Source: Cryptomeria japonica
Taxonomy: Eukaryota > Streptophyta > Pinopsida > Cupressales > Cupressaceae
Assembly: GCF_030272615.1 (NCBI RefSeq)
Contig: NC_081406.1
Location: forward strand, 189,251,391-189,315,390
Reading direction: 5' to 3'
Length of the DNA stretch: 64,000 nucleotides
Positions 10,594 through 21,510 of this stretch are shown here, piece after piece. A program made the translations under genes and the position numbers. Under the pieces are notes generated by a model, which was given only the letters and a program-made list of their open reading frames with translations, made no database searches and was not told the DNA's origin. Within the stretch, counting starts at the first letter, position 1. The number at the start of each line of letters is the position of its first letter.

Positions 10594-13500
10594 TCAACTA
10601 TGCTCATATCCTGTGTAACTGTCAAGGCATCCAGGTTCAGATAGCACTTCTAAAGAATTTTGCAAATGTGGGAGTAGAACCAGTTGAAGCTCTTGCAAAT
10701 CTCTAGACCATGTGATGATCTCTTGCTCCATTTTGGCTGACTGGATGTGAAACCGATGAATGGTTTGCCCATAACTTGCAAAGGAATCATAAGGTGGCTT
10801 AAATGTGCTCAAGTAAGACTGTAAGTCCATTTGAAGCTTTCGCTTCTGAGCTAGCACATCATCGTAGAATAGATGGGGTTGACAGATTTTGCTTAGTAGC
10901 AGATTCCCCTCATCCAAAGCGTCCCTTATATCCTTTTGGTCTTTCAGTAGTTCAGACTGGAGTTCATTCAACTTCTTCACCAGAGCAATGTTAAGAGCCT
11001 TTTGATGCTCTTTCTTGACATTTGCCTCGGCTGCTTCTTCCAAGCTTTGCACCTGATCATCCACTACTATACATAGTAGCTTAAGCTTTGCTAGTGATGA
11101 TTCAATGTTGGGAAGATTGGTACCGAGGATCAAATCGGTAAGGGTGTCTATAGTCTCTTGAATTATATCTTTCTCCTTTTTTCCATCAAATGAATTCAAG
11201 GCGCTCTTGAGCAACCTTGATGCTCTACATTAGCTTCGATTCACTTGCAGACTGGAGATCGATAAGACTGGTGATATCAACTGGTTTGGCTTGACTCATG
11301 GTTGCCTTCAGAGTCTCCATTTGTGTGCTCTTCACCACTTCCACTGCGTTGTCCTCTTCTGCTTTCTTTTTCTCCGCTTTACTTTTCTCCATTGCCTTGT
11401 CTTCTTCTTCCTTCTTCTTTTTCTCTGTTTCCTTCTTCTTTTCTTGTTCCTTGTCTTCCTCTTCTTTCTTTTTCCTCTCAGCTTCCTTCCTCTTCACCTC
11501 TTCTTTCTCTTCCTCTTCCTTCTTCTTCTTTTCTTCTTCCTTTCGCTTTTCCTTTTCTTTATCTTCCTCTTCCTTCTTCTTCTTTTCCTCTTCCTTCTTC
11601 TTTTCTTCCTTATCCTCTTCTTCTTTCTTTTTCCTCTCATCTTCTTGCTTCTTTTTCTCTTCATCTTTTCTTTTCTCCTCTTCCTCTTTTCTCTTCTCTT
11701 CCTCTTTCTACTTTTTCTCATCTTCATCCTTCTTCTTCTTCTCTGTCGGTTCCTTAGTCACTTCCTGTCTGTCCTCGGCTTGCTCACTGCCCCGTTCGGC
11801 CTGTTGTACCTATCCTGTTCCCTCAGAAGGTATGTTTTGAGTGACATCTTCTATGCCCAGGGCATCAACATCAATAGTGTAGATTGGTTCTTCAACCGGA
11901 TTTCCTTCTTCATCAAAAAATTCATCCGGTTTGGATATAACCGGTTCTTTTTCTGCTTGTAGGTTGGTCGTACGTGCTTTGTGAGCATGGATAGCATGAT
12001 CCATATACTGATGAGTGTCTTTTTCAACATCATCAACTCTTCCCTCTAATAGCCAAAGCCTTCTTCTCCTTGTGAAGAAGAGTCCTTTATTTTGGTCCAA
12101 AACATCAAATAATTCTGAGTTTGAGAGGTCAGGAAAGTACTGTGCAAAGACTTTCTCCCTAATCTCTTGTTCTTTTTCTATGGCAATGCACCATTTATTA
12201 TCTAATGCCTTATATAAGGAATCTGGTGTCTAAGATTTAATCTTTGATGGTGATCGGTCATTCTTACACAAATAAATAATAATCTCTTGTAGTACTTCTT
12301 CTTTCTCCTCATCACTAAAATCATCATAATAATCTACTAAGTCATGAAGTAATTTTCTCCTAATATTCTTTAATGTTCTTTGACAATGTGTCAAAGGTTT
12401 ATATGAGGAGATATCAATATTTACCAGTGCAGACACTACCGGTTCATTCTTCTTCATCTTCTTCATCTTCTTCATCTGTCTAGCCTTCTGTAGCATCTCC
12501 TCAGACTCAGTCTCTTCAAAGTCCAGTTCATTTGACTTAGTCTTCCTTTTTCTTTCAAAGACTTTTTCTTGTGCCACTTTTGGTTTCTTCTTTGCAGGTG
12601 ACTGCTTGGTCACTCTTGGAGTTGCAGTAGTAGCCAGTGCTGATGCTGCAGGCACTGTCTTTGCCTTCTTTGTTGCTGGTTCTTTTCCTTTCTTAACAGA
12701 GGGTTCCTCAAATGGTGCAATCCTTTCCAGATAGGTTCTGATCCTCTTTGCCTTAGGATCAAGAGATGAGGCAATAAGGGTTGAGGCATACCCTTCCAGC
12801 ATATTGTACATCACCTCATAGCCCATTGGCTCCACTTCTTCCATTCTAGGCTCAATAGCCTCCATTAAGCATTTGTCCACCTGGATGGTGAAACATATGT
12901 CATCTTCATATTTCTTGATGATGTCACCTGAGATCCTCATCCTTTGACTCATTTTCCATCTGAACTCATCAAAATACTTGTTCAGCACATCAGGGTAACC
13001 GGTTCCGATTGCTTGAATGCTTTCCATGATCTGCTTGGTTACCGGTTGGTCAGGAGACCACTGGACATCTCCTACTCCAAGAAAGTAGCCTTGGAAATAG
13101 AAGAACAACCCAACCAATAGTTGTCCAAACTTGAATATCAGTGCATTATCCTGTTTGATGGACTTCAGATTAGACAGGAATTGCCTCTGCATACTGGTGC
13201 ACTGATCAAATGATGCATCCTCTTTAATCATCCAGTAAGTGCAATCTACCGCTGCAACAGATACAAAGTTAATTCTACTGGCAGAGAATGTTTGGTAGCC
13301 TATCATCATGCAAGCATACTTAACCAGATCATCCTTGATGGAGTTGACTGTCATGCCTCATGAATCGCTCACTGAACCAGTGAGCCTTGACATTTCCATT
13401 TTGTTTATTGTCCTTAGGGCTGGCACTTCCCCTGTGTTGCAGAAACTGGTGACTGCATGAATTGCCTATGGCGTGATATCATGCGTCCTCTCTAGGTACA

Positions 13501-13828
13501 TCTTGTCACCATGGACTCTGCTCAAAATGATCCTAATATGATCCTCTGTAAAGTCTTCCATAAAGTATACAGCATTATGGAATTTCTTCTTCTCTGAGAT
13601 ACTATATTTTGGTTTGATTTTCTTATCCTTTCCACAAAACAAACCTAGTTGGGCGTGGATGGCTAGAGACCCTAGGTCTTCAATCTTGCAATCAATATAG
13701 TCAGAAATTCCCTCTTCTACTATCACTCCAGTCGGAACTTGTGATAGGGCATTATACTTTGACTTCCTTTGAATGAATCTTTCAGACTCAATGGATGCAC
13801 TAGAACTGGTATGAGATGTGGAAGCCAT
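10594..13828 (-). pseudogene. Element E ORF2: long unknown protein (decayed)
   Basis: Function unknown. It opens at ATG 13828 and can be followed for about 1080 codons. Order: a Ser-rich start; a domain with PTGVIVEEG, DYIDCKIEDLG, RVHGDKMYLERTHDITP, MMIGYQTFSASRINF, FKFGQLLVGLFFYFQGYF and ECR-like EDDICFTIQVDK; a basic Lys/Pro linker; a second helical stretch with RRRRLWLLEGRVDDVEKD; about 120 residues of almost pure Lys/Glu (11380-11740) likely forming charged helix; and a helical C-terminus. Breaks: stops at about 13466, 13363, 12230, 11807, 11708 and 11225, and a frameshift near 11220. The first domain is homologous to the ORF2 of the D element (33953-34896 and 24641-27142). No catalytic motif of a known retroelement enzyme is visible. 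Confidence 0.75.
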
Positions 13829-14351
13829 TGTAGAATATTTTAAGAACTTGAGAAATACCTTTAAAACGCGAATTTAGGGCTTTCTGATTCTCCTTCACTC
13901 CACACTCTGTCGGTTGCTGAATCACCGCTTTGTGTTCTCCACTTGACCATTTGCAATTTGAATTTGAATCTCCTTCGCGATTTGTCAATTTCTTGAAATC
14001 TCAGCTCAAATCACCTTTTCTTCGCTCTGCTCTTTGAAAAACTTTTCTTCACTCGAAAACAGATAGTGAGAAATGATTTGAAAAATGCTTTTATACATGT
14101 CTCTCACCTACCGCCATTAATGCTCCTCTATTAGTGTGTAAACTCTAATTTGCCTTTTTACCATTTTTGGTCTTCTGCCAAGCGATAGGTATCACATACC
14201 GGTTAAGGTCTTTTACTGGTGTAAATCGGGTGTTCGAAAACATTTCGCCATTTGCTCCCCCTAAGCCTTTTGAAGCTTAGTTTGTCAATTCTGATATTTC
14301 GACACTAGGTACAAAAACCGGTTCCTCTTCCAACATTGTTGGTTTCTTCCT
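13829..14351. other. Spacer between gag-like gene and ORF2 in element E
   Basis: About 520 bases between the two genes of element E. The minus strand shows no long frame. GCTCCCCCTAAGCC near 14255 resembles a weak purine tract on the minus strand. If ORF2 is translated from its own ATG, a subgenomic or spliced transcript would be needed. Confidence 0.4.
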
Positions 14352-15554
14352 CTAGGTTTTGTTCGTGTCCGCTTGAACTATTTCAACATCAATTTCTCCT
14401 TCCAAAGTGATCGGTATATCATCAGATACACTCTTTCTGCTTCTGCAGAATCTTACCGCATGACCTGGTTTGTTGCAATGATAGCAAATCATTCCAGGTG
14501 CTCTCCAAGGTCCATTGTTCATGTTTCCATTCTTCCTTATGCATGTAACTGTAGTGTGACCATGACCATGAAAAATCCAACAGTTTTCTCTCCATCCGGT
14601 TGCCGGATGATAGTCATTGCTTCTTGGCTGATGATTGAAGACATTAAACTGGTTGTGGTTCAGGTTCACATAAGATTTTGAACTAGCTCCTTGGGTCCTC
14701 TGAGGATATCTTCTGGTGTTGTTCATGATAGACCTGCATTTAGATGCTCTATGCCCAAACTTGTTACATGCATAACAATGACCATTGAACTTATTGGATC
14801 TAGGTGTATTGTTAATAAAGTAAGGAAAATTATTGTAGGCTTTGCTCCTACATACATTGGTAGTGTGTCCTTCTTTAAGACAGTTAAAGCAAACAGGTTT
14901 GAATTTTTTCTTACCTTTTCCTTTGAATGCCAGTTGCTTCTTTGATGTTTCAGCATTTGTTCCTGATAATTCTCCTTCCTCATGACTAGAGAAACCAAGT
15001 CCATTGGTATTCTTTGCCGGTCTAGATGACTCAAGCTTTTGCTCTAGCTTAACAGTGCTCTTGGTAAACTTAGCAAGTATTTCCTTTGACTCAGAGAGTT
15101 CTTTGGAAATAGCAGTATTTGTCTCCATTAAGCTTGTATTTTCAGAGATGGCTATGTTCAGTTCATCTTGTACTCCTTCTTTTTCCATTCTACTCTCATG
15201 AAGGCGAGCAGTCAGTGCACTAATCTCTTGTTTCAACTTGGAGATCTCATGATCTCTGTCCTTCACCAAATCTTTAGCTTTCCTTCGGTTCTCAAGCTCT
15301 TGACTAAACCGGATAGTCAATCCTTCCAACTCCTTTCTCAGATTGGAGTTTGAATCATTCAGCTTATTTACTTCTACTATCATGGCTTCCATATCCGCTT
15401 CATCTGCAGAACTATTTTTAGATAGCTCCATCAGCTTTTCTACATGTTCTCTCCTTTTTGCTTGAGATGCCTTGTATTTGACCATAAGATCATCATAGGC
15501 TTTCTCAGACTGAGTGAGCCATTGAGTAAGTTCCCTCAAGGTTTATTCCCCCAT
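14352..15554 (-). pseudogene. gag: Element E Gag-like protein: coiled coil plus CCHC knuckles
   Basis: Probable nucleic-acid-binding structural protein. The likely start is ATG at 15552-15554, 37 bases past the primer-binding site, but codon 4 is TAA (15543-15545); the frame is then open for about 395 codons. Residues 1-170 are highly charged and heptad-like (long coiled coil). Then come four knuckles: CFNCLKEGHTTNVC, CYACNKFGHRASKC, a degenerate CWIFHGHGHTTVTC lacking the second cysteine, and CYHCNKPGHAVRFC. The usual copia Gag core (W-x-x-x-M...VWxxL) is absent. It matches the gene at 35201-36313 in design. Apart from the early TAA it is surprisingly intact. Confidence 0.85.
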
Positions 15555-15590
15555 ATCTCTTTCCAACTGGTTAATATTATAGAAAGGTAG

Positions 15591-15602
15591 GCTCTGATAC
15601 CA
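15591..15602 (-). other. Element E primer-binding site
   Basis: Minus-strand TGGTATCAGAGC, two bases from the 5' LTR: a 12-base match to the complement of the plant initiator-methionine tRNA 3' end. Confidence 0.95.
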
Positions 15603-15604
15603 AT

Positions 15605-16746
15605 TGATGAATACAAAGAGGGGGGTTGAATTAGTATGTCAAAAAGCACTGCACTAAAACACTTAAACAGTCTAAAGATAAACTGGTAAAACAATTTAAT
15701 AGACAGACTGGTTATCACACATGCAAACCAAAATGCAAATAAAGCATTCACCCACAAAAGCAATACAACCATAACACAAGATATTTGACATGGAAACCCA
15801 AATGGGAAAAACCACGGTGAGATGGAACTCACAAGTCACTATCTGCATAATAGAAACCAGACCGGTTAAGGTCAGACTGGTTAAGATCTTACAATGTTCT
15901 TCACCAAAACAGATCTTGTTAGGAATCTCAATCTCTATTAGGAGATAAGTCTGATTAAAGACTACCTTGCTAGAGGATTTTAGATTCATAGAGGTGAACC
16001 ACCTTGTTAGAGGATTTTACAAAAGGCTTTTGGGCCTACCTGGTTAAGGGCTATAGACTTGTCAAAGATGTGAGTAATCAACAAGTGTTTGATCTATCTA
16101 ATAGCACAGACTGCTCAGTTAGATCCTTGATAGCTCGTTCTTAATGCACTCATGCATTAGTTCAGTCTTCTACACATTCATATTATTTTCAACTCCTCAA
16201 CCACCTTAAACCCTAGTCACAACATAAACCCTTTTAGCAAGAACCTAAAACCCTAGACATGATGTCCTTTTAAAGGAGTATGATTTCATGTCGGTCCAAT
16301 AGGATTACATTTCAATTTCCTAGGTTCAATGAATCTAGACATACTCAATAACACAATACAAGAAGCATCGCCAATGTGTCAGCACTATCAAACAATCGGT
16401 GGATTGATAACTCATCACAAAATGCCGGTTGGTAACTCATCACAGAGTATTATCAGTTCATACAAAATACAGGTTGCTGGTTTGACAAAAATGAAGACTG
16501 GTAAGAATGTGTTATGCTGCTTTTCTCCCTCGTACCGCTTGAGATCTACAAACCACTTGGGGTCGACATGTCGCTTCAGACCGGGAAACACTTTTTGCAA
16601 AATCACCAATAGTCTAAAGACTAGAATACAACATATCGGTTGGAACAGATACCAGTTGAGCTTTAGCTCATACATATAAAGGAGATCTCAATGCAAGTGT
16701 GTGTCCATAAATGACAATCACAACATAAACATCAAAAATGCCAACA
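15605..16746 (-). repeat. Element E 5' LTR
   Basis: 1142 bases, collinear with 8975-10117. Differences are mostly transitions, and several CCGGTT motifs in its U3 (16420-16660) have become TCAGTT, CAGGTT, TCGGTT or CCAGTT. The right end GCCAACA meets the target duplication GACAC. Confidence 0.93.
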
Positions 16747-16751
16747 GACAC

Positions 16752-17355
16752 ACATGGTAGTAGCTAAAAGGATATTCAGATATTTGAAAGGCATAATTGA
16801 TAATGGATTATGGTATCCATATGTTGGGGACTTTGATTTAGAAGTCTATACAGATGCAGACTGGGTAGGAAATGTTGATGATAAGAATAGTACAACCAGA
16901 GGAGCTTTCTTTCTTGGAGGAAGGCTACTATCTTGGAGCAACAAGAAGCAAAGTTGTATATCACAATCAACCGCAAAAGCTAAATATGTTGTAGTATATA
17001 TGAATTGTACATAAACAATCTGGATGAAACACATTTTGGAAGGTTTCAAGTTGAAGATTTCAAAACTAGTAAAGATTTTTTGTGATAACACCAGTGCAAT
17101 AAACATTTCAAAGAACCCAGTGTTGCATGCAAGAACTAAGCATATTAAGTTGAAGTATCATTTTCTAAGAGAGAAAGTGCAGAGTAAAGATGTGTCACTA
17201 GAGCATGTTTCTTTTAAACAATAGCTTACAGATATCTTTACTAAACCTCTACCTAAGGCAACATTTGAGTATCTCAGAGGTAAGCTAGGGGTTGTACCCC
17301 TACATGAATTTCATGGAGAAGATGTGGAAGACATCAATCCTAGAGCCTATTGAAA
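16752..17355 (+). pseudogene. Copia-1 RT end and RNase H (downstream part)
   Basis: Continues the RT frame beyond element E: VVAKRIFRYLKGI, then the RNase H motif YTDADWVGNVDDKNSTTRG with catalytic aspartates, FFLGGRLLSWSNKKQ and STAKAKYVV. In plant copia RNase H the last motif is normally STAEAEY; both glutamates are lysine here, which would abolish activity. After a TAA at 17011 come ILEGFKLKISK, KIFCDNTSAINISKNPVLHARTKHI, KYHFLREKV, a TAG at 17222 and TDIFTKPLPKATFEYLRGKLGV, the usual C-terminus. Confidence 0.9.
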
Positions 17356-17465
17356 ATATTGAAGAAGGATTGGTGTTGAGTGGAGCTACTCCACAGGGGG
17401 AGCAGCTAGTTGCAGAATAGTGAAGTATGACACTGTATGTTTTACTTTTACTTTGGCATTGTTGT

Positions 17466-17478
17466 CAAAGGGGGAGAA
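17466..17478 (+). other. Copia-1 upstream polypurine-like tract
   Basis: CAAAGGGGGAGAA about 175 bases before the LTR-adjacent tract, preceded by GCATTGTTGT. Position and sequence mirror the second tract in elements E, D and Copia-3. It may be an extra plus-strand primer. Confidence 0.6.
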
Positions 17479-17640
17479 TAAGTGTATATGATTGATAGCT
17501 AGTTACTAGCTAAAGACATGGAGATACAGCTGAAGGAGAGTACATTAAAAATGTAAACCGGGATTCCTATACCTATGTATGTGCATTATTCTTAATCATC
17601 ACAATCAGGTGGTATTGATATTTGTATTGCCATCAATTCC

Positions 17641-17652
17641 AAAGGGGGAGAT
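17641..17652 (+). other. Copia-1 polypurine tract
   Basis: AAAGGGGGAGAT immediately before the 3' LTR, preceded by GCCATCAATTCC. Standard plus-strand primer. Confidence 0.92.
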
Positions 17653-18847
17653 TATCGGCATTGCATGAAGATATCATTAATGATTTATAATGTTGTCATT
17701 GATGTCAATAGTAACCAGTAATGGAGTTGTATTACAATCAGTAGTGATGCAGTTTTGCAACCAATAGTAAAGCAATGTTGGAAACCGGTATTGGTATTTG
17801 AAGAAGAGTGATCAATCAGTAACCCTAACCTATTGATAAGTTGAACCCTAACCGATGGAGTTTGGTGAATCGGTTATGATGATCTATGATCGAATGGTGA
17901 TTAGAGATGATTATGCCATGTATGCATGATGCACGTGATGAGTTTCAAAGTGATTTTAGCACGCGAAGATAACTATTTATCTTGGGAATGAGCAAGTGCA
18001 TAGCATGAAGTGGAAACTGCGTGATGAGTTACAAGATTCAATGAGTGTTGATCTAGGAGCAGTTGTGGTTGTCTAGAATAGTGTGTAGATGATTACTATG
18101 TAATCCAACGGTCATGTTTGAACCGATATGTTTGTAATCTCTATGAGATCTTAGGTTTTGTGATGTGTTACGGACCTATTATTTTCTTATAAGGTCAATG
18201 AGTTGTTTTATAATTGTGTTGGCAATTTTGGTTAAGTGTGGTAGTGTGATTGTTGTCGAACCAGAAGGAGTATCTGCAGAATGTTTTGAAGGCAGATAGG
18301 GGCATAAAAGGATCTAATTAAGCAGAGCAATGCTATTACCAGATCAACAAGCCCATGTTGTTCTCTAACAATTACAACAATTAAATCCCCTAACCAGGTA
18401 AGCTTTAATAGGCTTGGTGCTATCTAAATCCTCTAACTAGGTGATCTATTAGCTTGGATTTCAAATCCTCTACTGAGGTTACTCTTGACAGGATATTGTC
18501 TTTAACAGGGTATTTTAGTTAGTCCCTTAATCGGGTGGTCCTTAACCAGATTTGTTCTTAATAGGACATTTTTGTAAAGTTTATAACAAGGCTTGGATCC
18601 TAATAGGGCGAACTTTAGAAGAGTTCAGAATACTTGTGGGTATTCATACCCACCGTGGTTTTTCCCATTTGGGTTTCCACGTTAAAAATCATTGTGTCAA
18701 GTGGTGAATAATTTTGTGTATGTTTTTTATATGGTAAATATGTTTAACTGGTAAAACCACTAAGACATGTTTAGATGGCCGGAAGTGATTTGAAATGAGT
18801 TATTACTAATGTTAGTAAAGTGTTTTGATATTTTGGTTAAAAGGTAT

Positions 18848-20509
18848 TGTGTGGTGGAAAAAGCGAGACTAGGTTATCATGCCCTAACCCTACCTTTTGT
18901 CACACATTACAGAATACGAAAGAGCCTAGAGGTATCACACAATTGGCTACTTCTTTTTGTGAAAGAGAGAGCCACGGGCTACCTATTAGGGTTTCTATTC
19001 CCTTGTTGAAATTGTAAGATCAAGTAATGCAAGTTCAAACCCTAATCCCAAAATGCAAGTATAAACTAATAACAAAATTGCAGAATTGAGATTAATCAAT
19101 GAACAGCTGTAAATACAAGGATGGAATAAGAATGCAGATGTGTACCCGGAGTCAAAATCGGACTGAAAATGTGTGGGATGGGGGTGCGGGCGCCACTGTC
19201 CTGAAAACTGCACCGGAAACTGTCGTTCTGCACTCTGAAACACTGTCGGAAAGCTGTCTGAAAGCTGTCTGTCCGGAGGACCAGGGCGCCCAACGCCTCT
19301 GTCCCAGGGACCAGAGCGCCCAGCGCCCCTATCCTGGTAGGACCAGGGTGCCCAGCGCCCCTGTCCCAGTCTTCTGCTTTGCAATTTGATACAGAGTGTT
19401 GTCTCGACCTGTTCTCTCCGGATCTGTATCCTGCGATGTCATCCGAGTCCCGAAACCTGCACTTATATCTGAAAAAGGGTGTATGGGCGGCTATATAGGG
19501 TTTTGCCTTAGTCAAACCCCCACTTCGGTGATTTCCACCTCCACGAATAGCCAAGTTGTTTTGTAAAATGTATTGTGTGTGCAGACCTAGTGTGTGTGCA
19601 AGGTCCTAAAATGCAAGAAAGCAAACTAGAGCAACCTAGAAAGTAAACCCTAATTGCTTGTAAATGATAATGTAAATGCTCTAAATCAAGATGCAAAGTG
19701 ATCTAAAGCATGAATGAAGGATATATTGAATCTTTATGCAAAGACATGAAAACAACATGAAATCATACCCAACCCTCAAGGGAGAGGTACAAGCCAATCT
19801 TCAGTCGGTAATCTCCTATTGTTCTTCAATGTCTTCCAAGCCCTAAATGGATGAATGGAATTGATAAATGCTTGGTAGAGGGATGTTGTAAGATGTTGAA
19901 GTCTTCAAAGATCTGCTCTTTCACTGCATATGAGGTTCCTGAAAACAAAATTCGGATCCTTTCAAATGAAGAAAGAGAGCTCTTATGTATGAAACCCTAG
20001 GTCGCAATTTCGTCTTTTGGCCGACCTAGAGATAGAATATCCCGCCAATTTCTTGGGGTTAAGCTTTATTTTATGATTGGATCACGCTCCTAAAATTTTG
20101 GGAAAAATGTTCGGGACCGTGTGCACTCCGGGCGCCACGGTCCCGACAACTTTTCACCAAATTTTCAAGGCCGTCAGATATGATGATTTTAGAGAGAATC
20201 CCAAAGTTACAGGTGATTTCGAGATGTTTTGACCCCCAAAATCAAGCCCCCAAGCTCAGAATAGGGCTTAATTAGGGTTTTTGATTAAGTGATGTATTGG
20301 AGGAATAAAATGAAAGGGGCACGCTTTAATGAAAGGGCCCGACTTTGTGATGTGGAAGATGATGAAATAGAACCTTTAGACCTAATTAATTTAATTAATT
20401 AAGTGCTAAAGGGGAAATGCAATGCAAAATGCAACTGCGCCAAGGCGGGTGCTAAACTAGGTGTTAAATTGTACTGCTTTAGCAAGTGCGTACAATTTAT
20501 GACGTTACA
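18848..20509 (+). mobile_element. Family-F solo LTR (copy F1)
   Basis: 1662 bases, starting TGTGTGG and ending GTTACA, flanked by a perfect duplication GGTAT (18843-18847, 20510-20514). No coding region, so I read it as a solo LTR; a short element of the same size is the alternative. Start (TGTG..GGTGGAAAA), CAATTGGCT block and end (TACAATTTA.GAC) match the copy split between 47490-47672 and 55423-56527. A GC-rich 30-32 bp repeat is at 19278-19371. The open frames across it on either strand look accidental. Confidence 0.88.
19278..19371. repeat. GC-rich minisatellite, three 30-32 bp units
   Basis: Three tandem units beginning GGACCAG and containing GCGCCC or GTGCCC and CCTGTCCCAG. The stretch is much richer in G+C than its surroundings. 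Copy F2 has only a loose counterpart (near 56285), so the array expanded in F1 or was lost in F2. Confidence 0.85.
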
Positions 20510-20721
20510 GGTATCTAAGTTACAGATCTGTTACATTGTTATATTGATATTTTAGTCAACCGATAAGCTTGACAGTGCAGTGACAGTTTTAGATACAGTA
20601 TCTAAACCGGTTAGTTTAGTGATTGGTTTATGAGTTGGAAATAAGTTTGGTGAAAGTTTAGTTTGTTTTCTATCTACTGATTCACCCCCCTCTCAGTAGT
20701 TGATGGGATCATTATTGATTC

Positions 20722-21510
20722 TGTTGGCATATGCACACTCCAATGAGACATTGTATTGATTGAAGGTTTTGTCATTGATGGCAACCTTGCAATCCATCGA
20801 CAAAGGCATTATACCGGCATCAACAGATCACACTCTACATTGGCACTCAGGACACCGGCACCGGTACAAAAGAAAGGAAGTATACCGACATAGAGGCCGA
20901 CAGGAATTTGTTATATTATATTTTGTTTATTATTGTAAAAATGTGTAAGCCGACTTGGCAAATTGTAAAATGACTCTTATATATAAAAGAGATCATTGTA
21001 GACATTTGTGATGTGTGATGGAGAAGTATTAAGGAAAATATTAGGTAGACCTAAAGTGTGAAATTTAGGTCAAGAGGTATATGTAAAGAATAAAGCAGGA
21101 ACTGATACTGAATCTAGCATAGAAGATGCTATTGTAAAGCAGTACAAGATATTGGATTTGTATAATCCTTATTGTAAGTTAGTGAGACTTCCCATTGAGC
21201 AGTGAGCTCTAGGCAATTGGCCTTCCTACATGTGCAGGCCCCTATTGTAAGTAATATTCTCTTATTGGCCAGTGAGTGAATATTGTGGGTCACAAATCCC
21301 ATCGAGGTTTTTCCCACACCGGTTTTCCTCGTTAAAATCTTGTGTTATGGTGTGTTTTTCATGTGGATGTTCTTGATTCTGTTTATTGCATTATTTCTTG
21401 CATACCAGTACACTGTTATATTATGTTCTGCATGTTTTAAGTTAAGAAATTCTAATTACTGATCAAATACTGATTCACCCCCCCTCTTAGTATCTGTTGG
21501 ACCCCTAACA
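20722..21510 (+). mobile_element. Family-D solo LTR
   Basis: 789 bases, TGTTGGCATATG to CCCCTAACA, with perfect duplication GATTC (20717-20721, 21511-21515). It is the reverse-complement match of the LTRs at 23670-24439 and 36385-37186, sharing AGCAGTGAGCTCTAGGC, GGGCCTGCACATGTAGG and GGGATTTGTGACCC blocks. It removed nothing from the host LTR, whose last 17 bases continue after it. An LTR without internal sequence indicates intra-element recombination. Confidence 0.93.

Larger units (their letters stand above)
8975..16746 (-). mobile_element. Element E: pol-less LTR element inserted in Copia-1
   Basis: 7772 bases flanked by a perfect 5-bp duplication GACAC (8970-8974 and 16747-16751). Minus-strand order: 5' LTR (16746 to 15605), primer-binding site, gag-like gene, ORF2, polypurine tract, 3' LTR (10117 to 8975). 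No protease, integrase, RT or RNase H is present in the 5.5-kb interior. This matches the definition of non-autonomous TR-GAG or large-derivative (LARD-like) elements, except that a second long gene is present. The LTRs differ at roughly one base in fourteen over the first 175 bases, so it is not recent. Confidence 0.93.

Noticed and set aside
11494-11727. Arg/Lys-rich minus-strand frame
   Set aside because: Alternative frame of the same Lys/Glu repeat; the main frame is supported by continuity with ORF2 on both sides.
11291-11962. Long plus-strand frames rich in Phe, Leu and Ser
   Set aside because: They are the antisense of the Lys/Glu-rich part of element E ORF2; three overlapping frames are open because of the purine/pyrimidine bias.
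19096-19554. 152-residue minus-strand ORF across the F1 minisatellite
   Set aside because: Lies in a non-coding solo LTR, and frames on both strands are open because of the GC-rich repeats.
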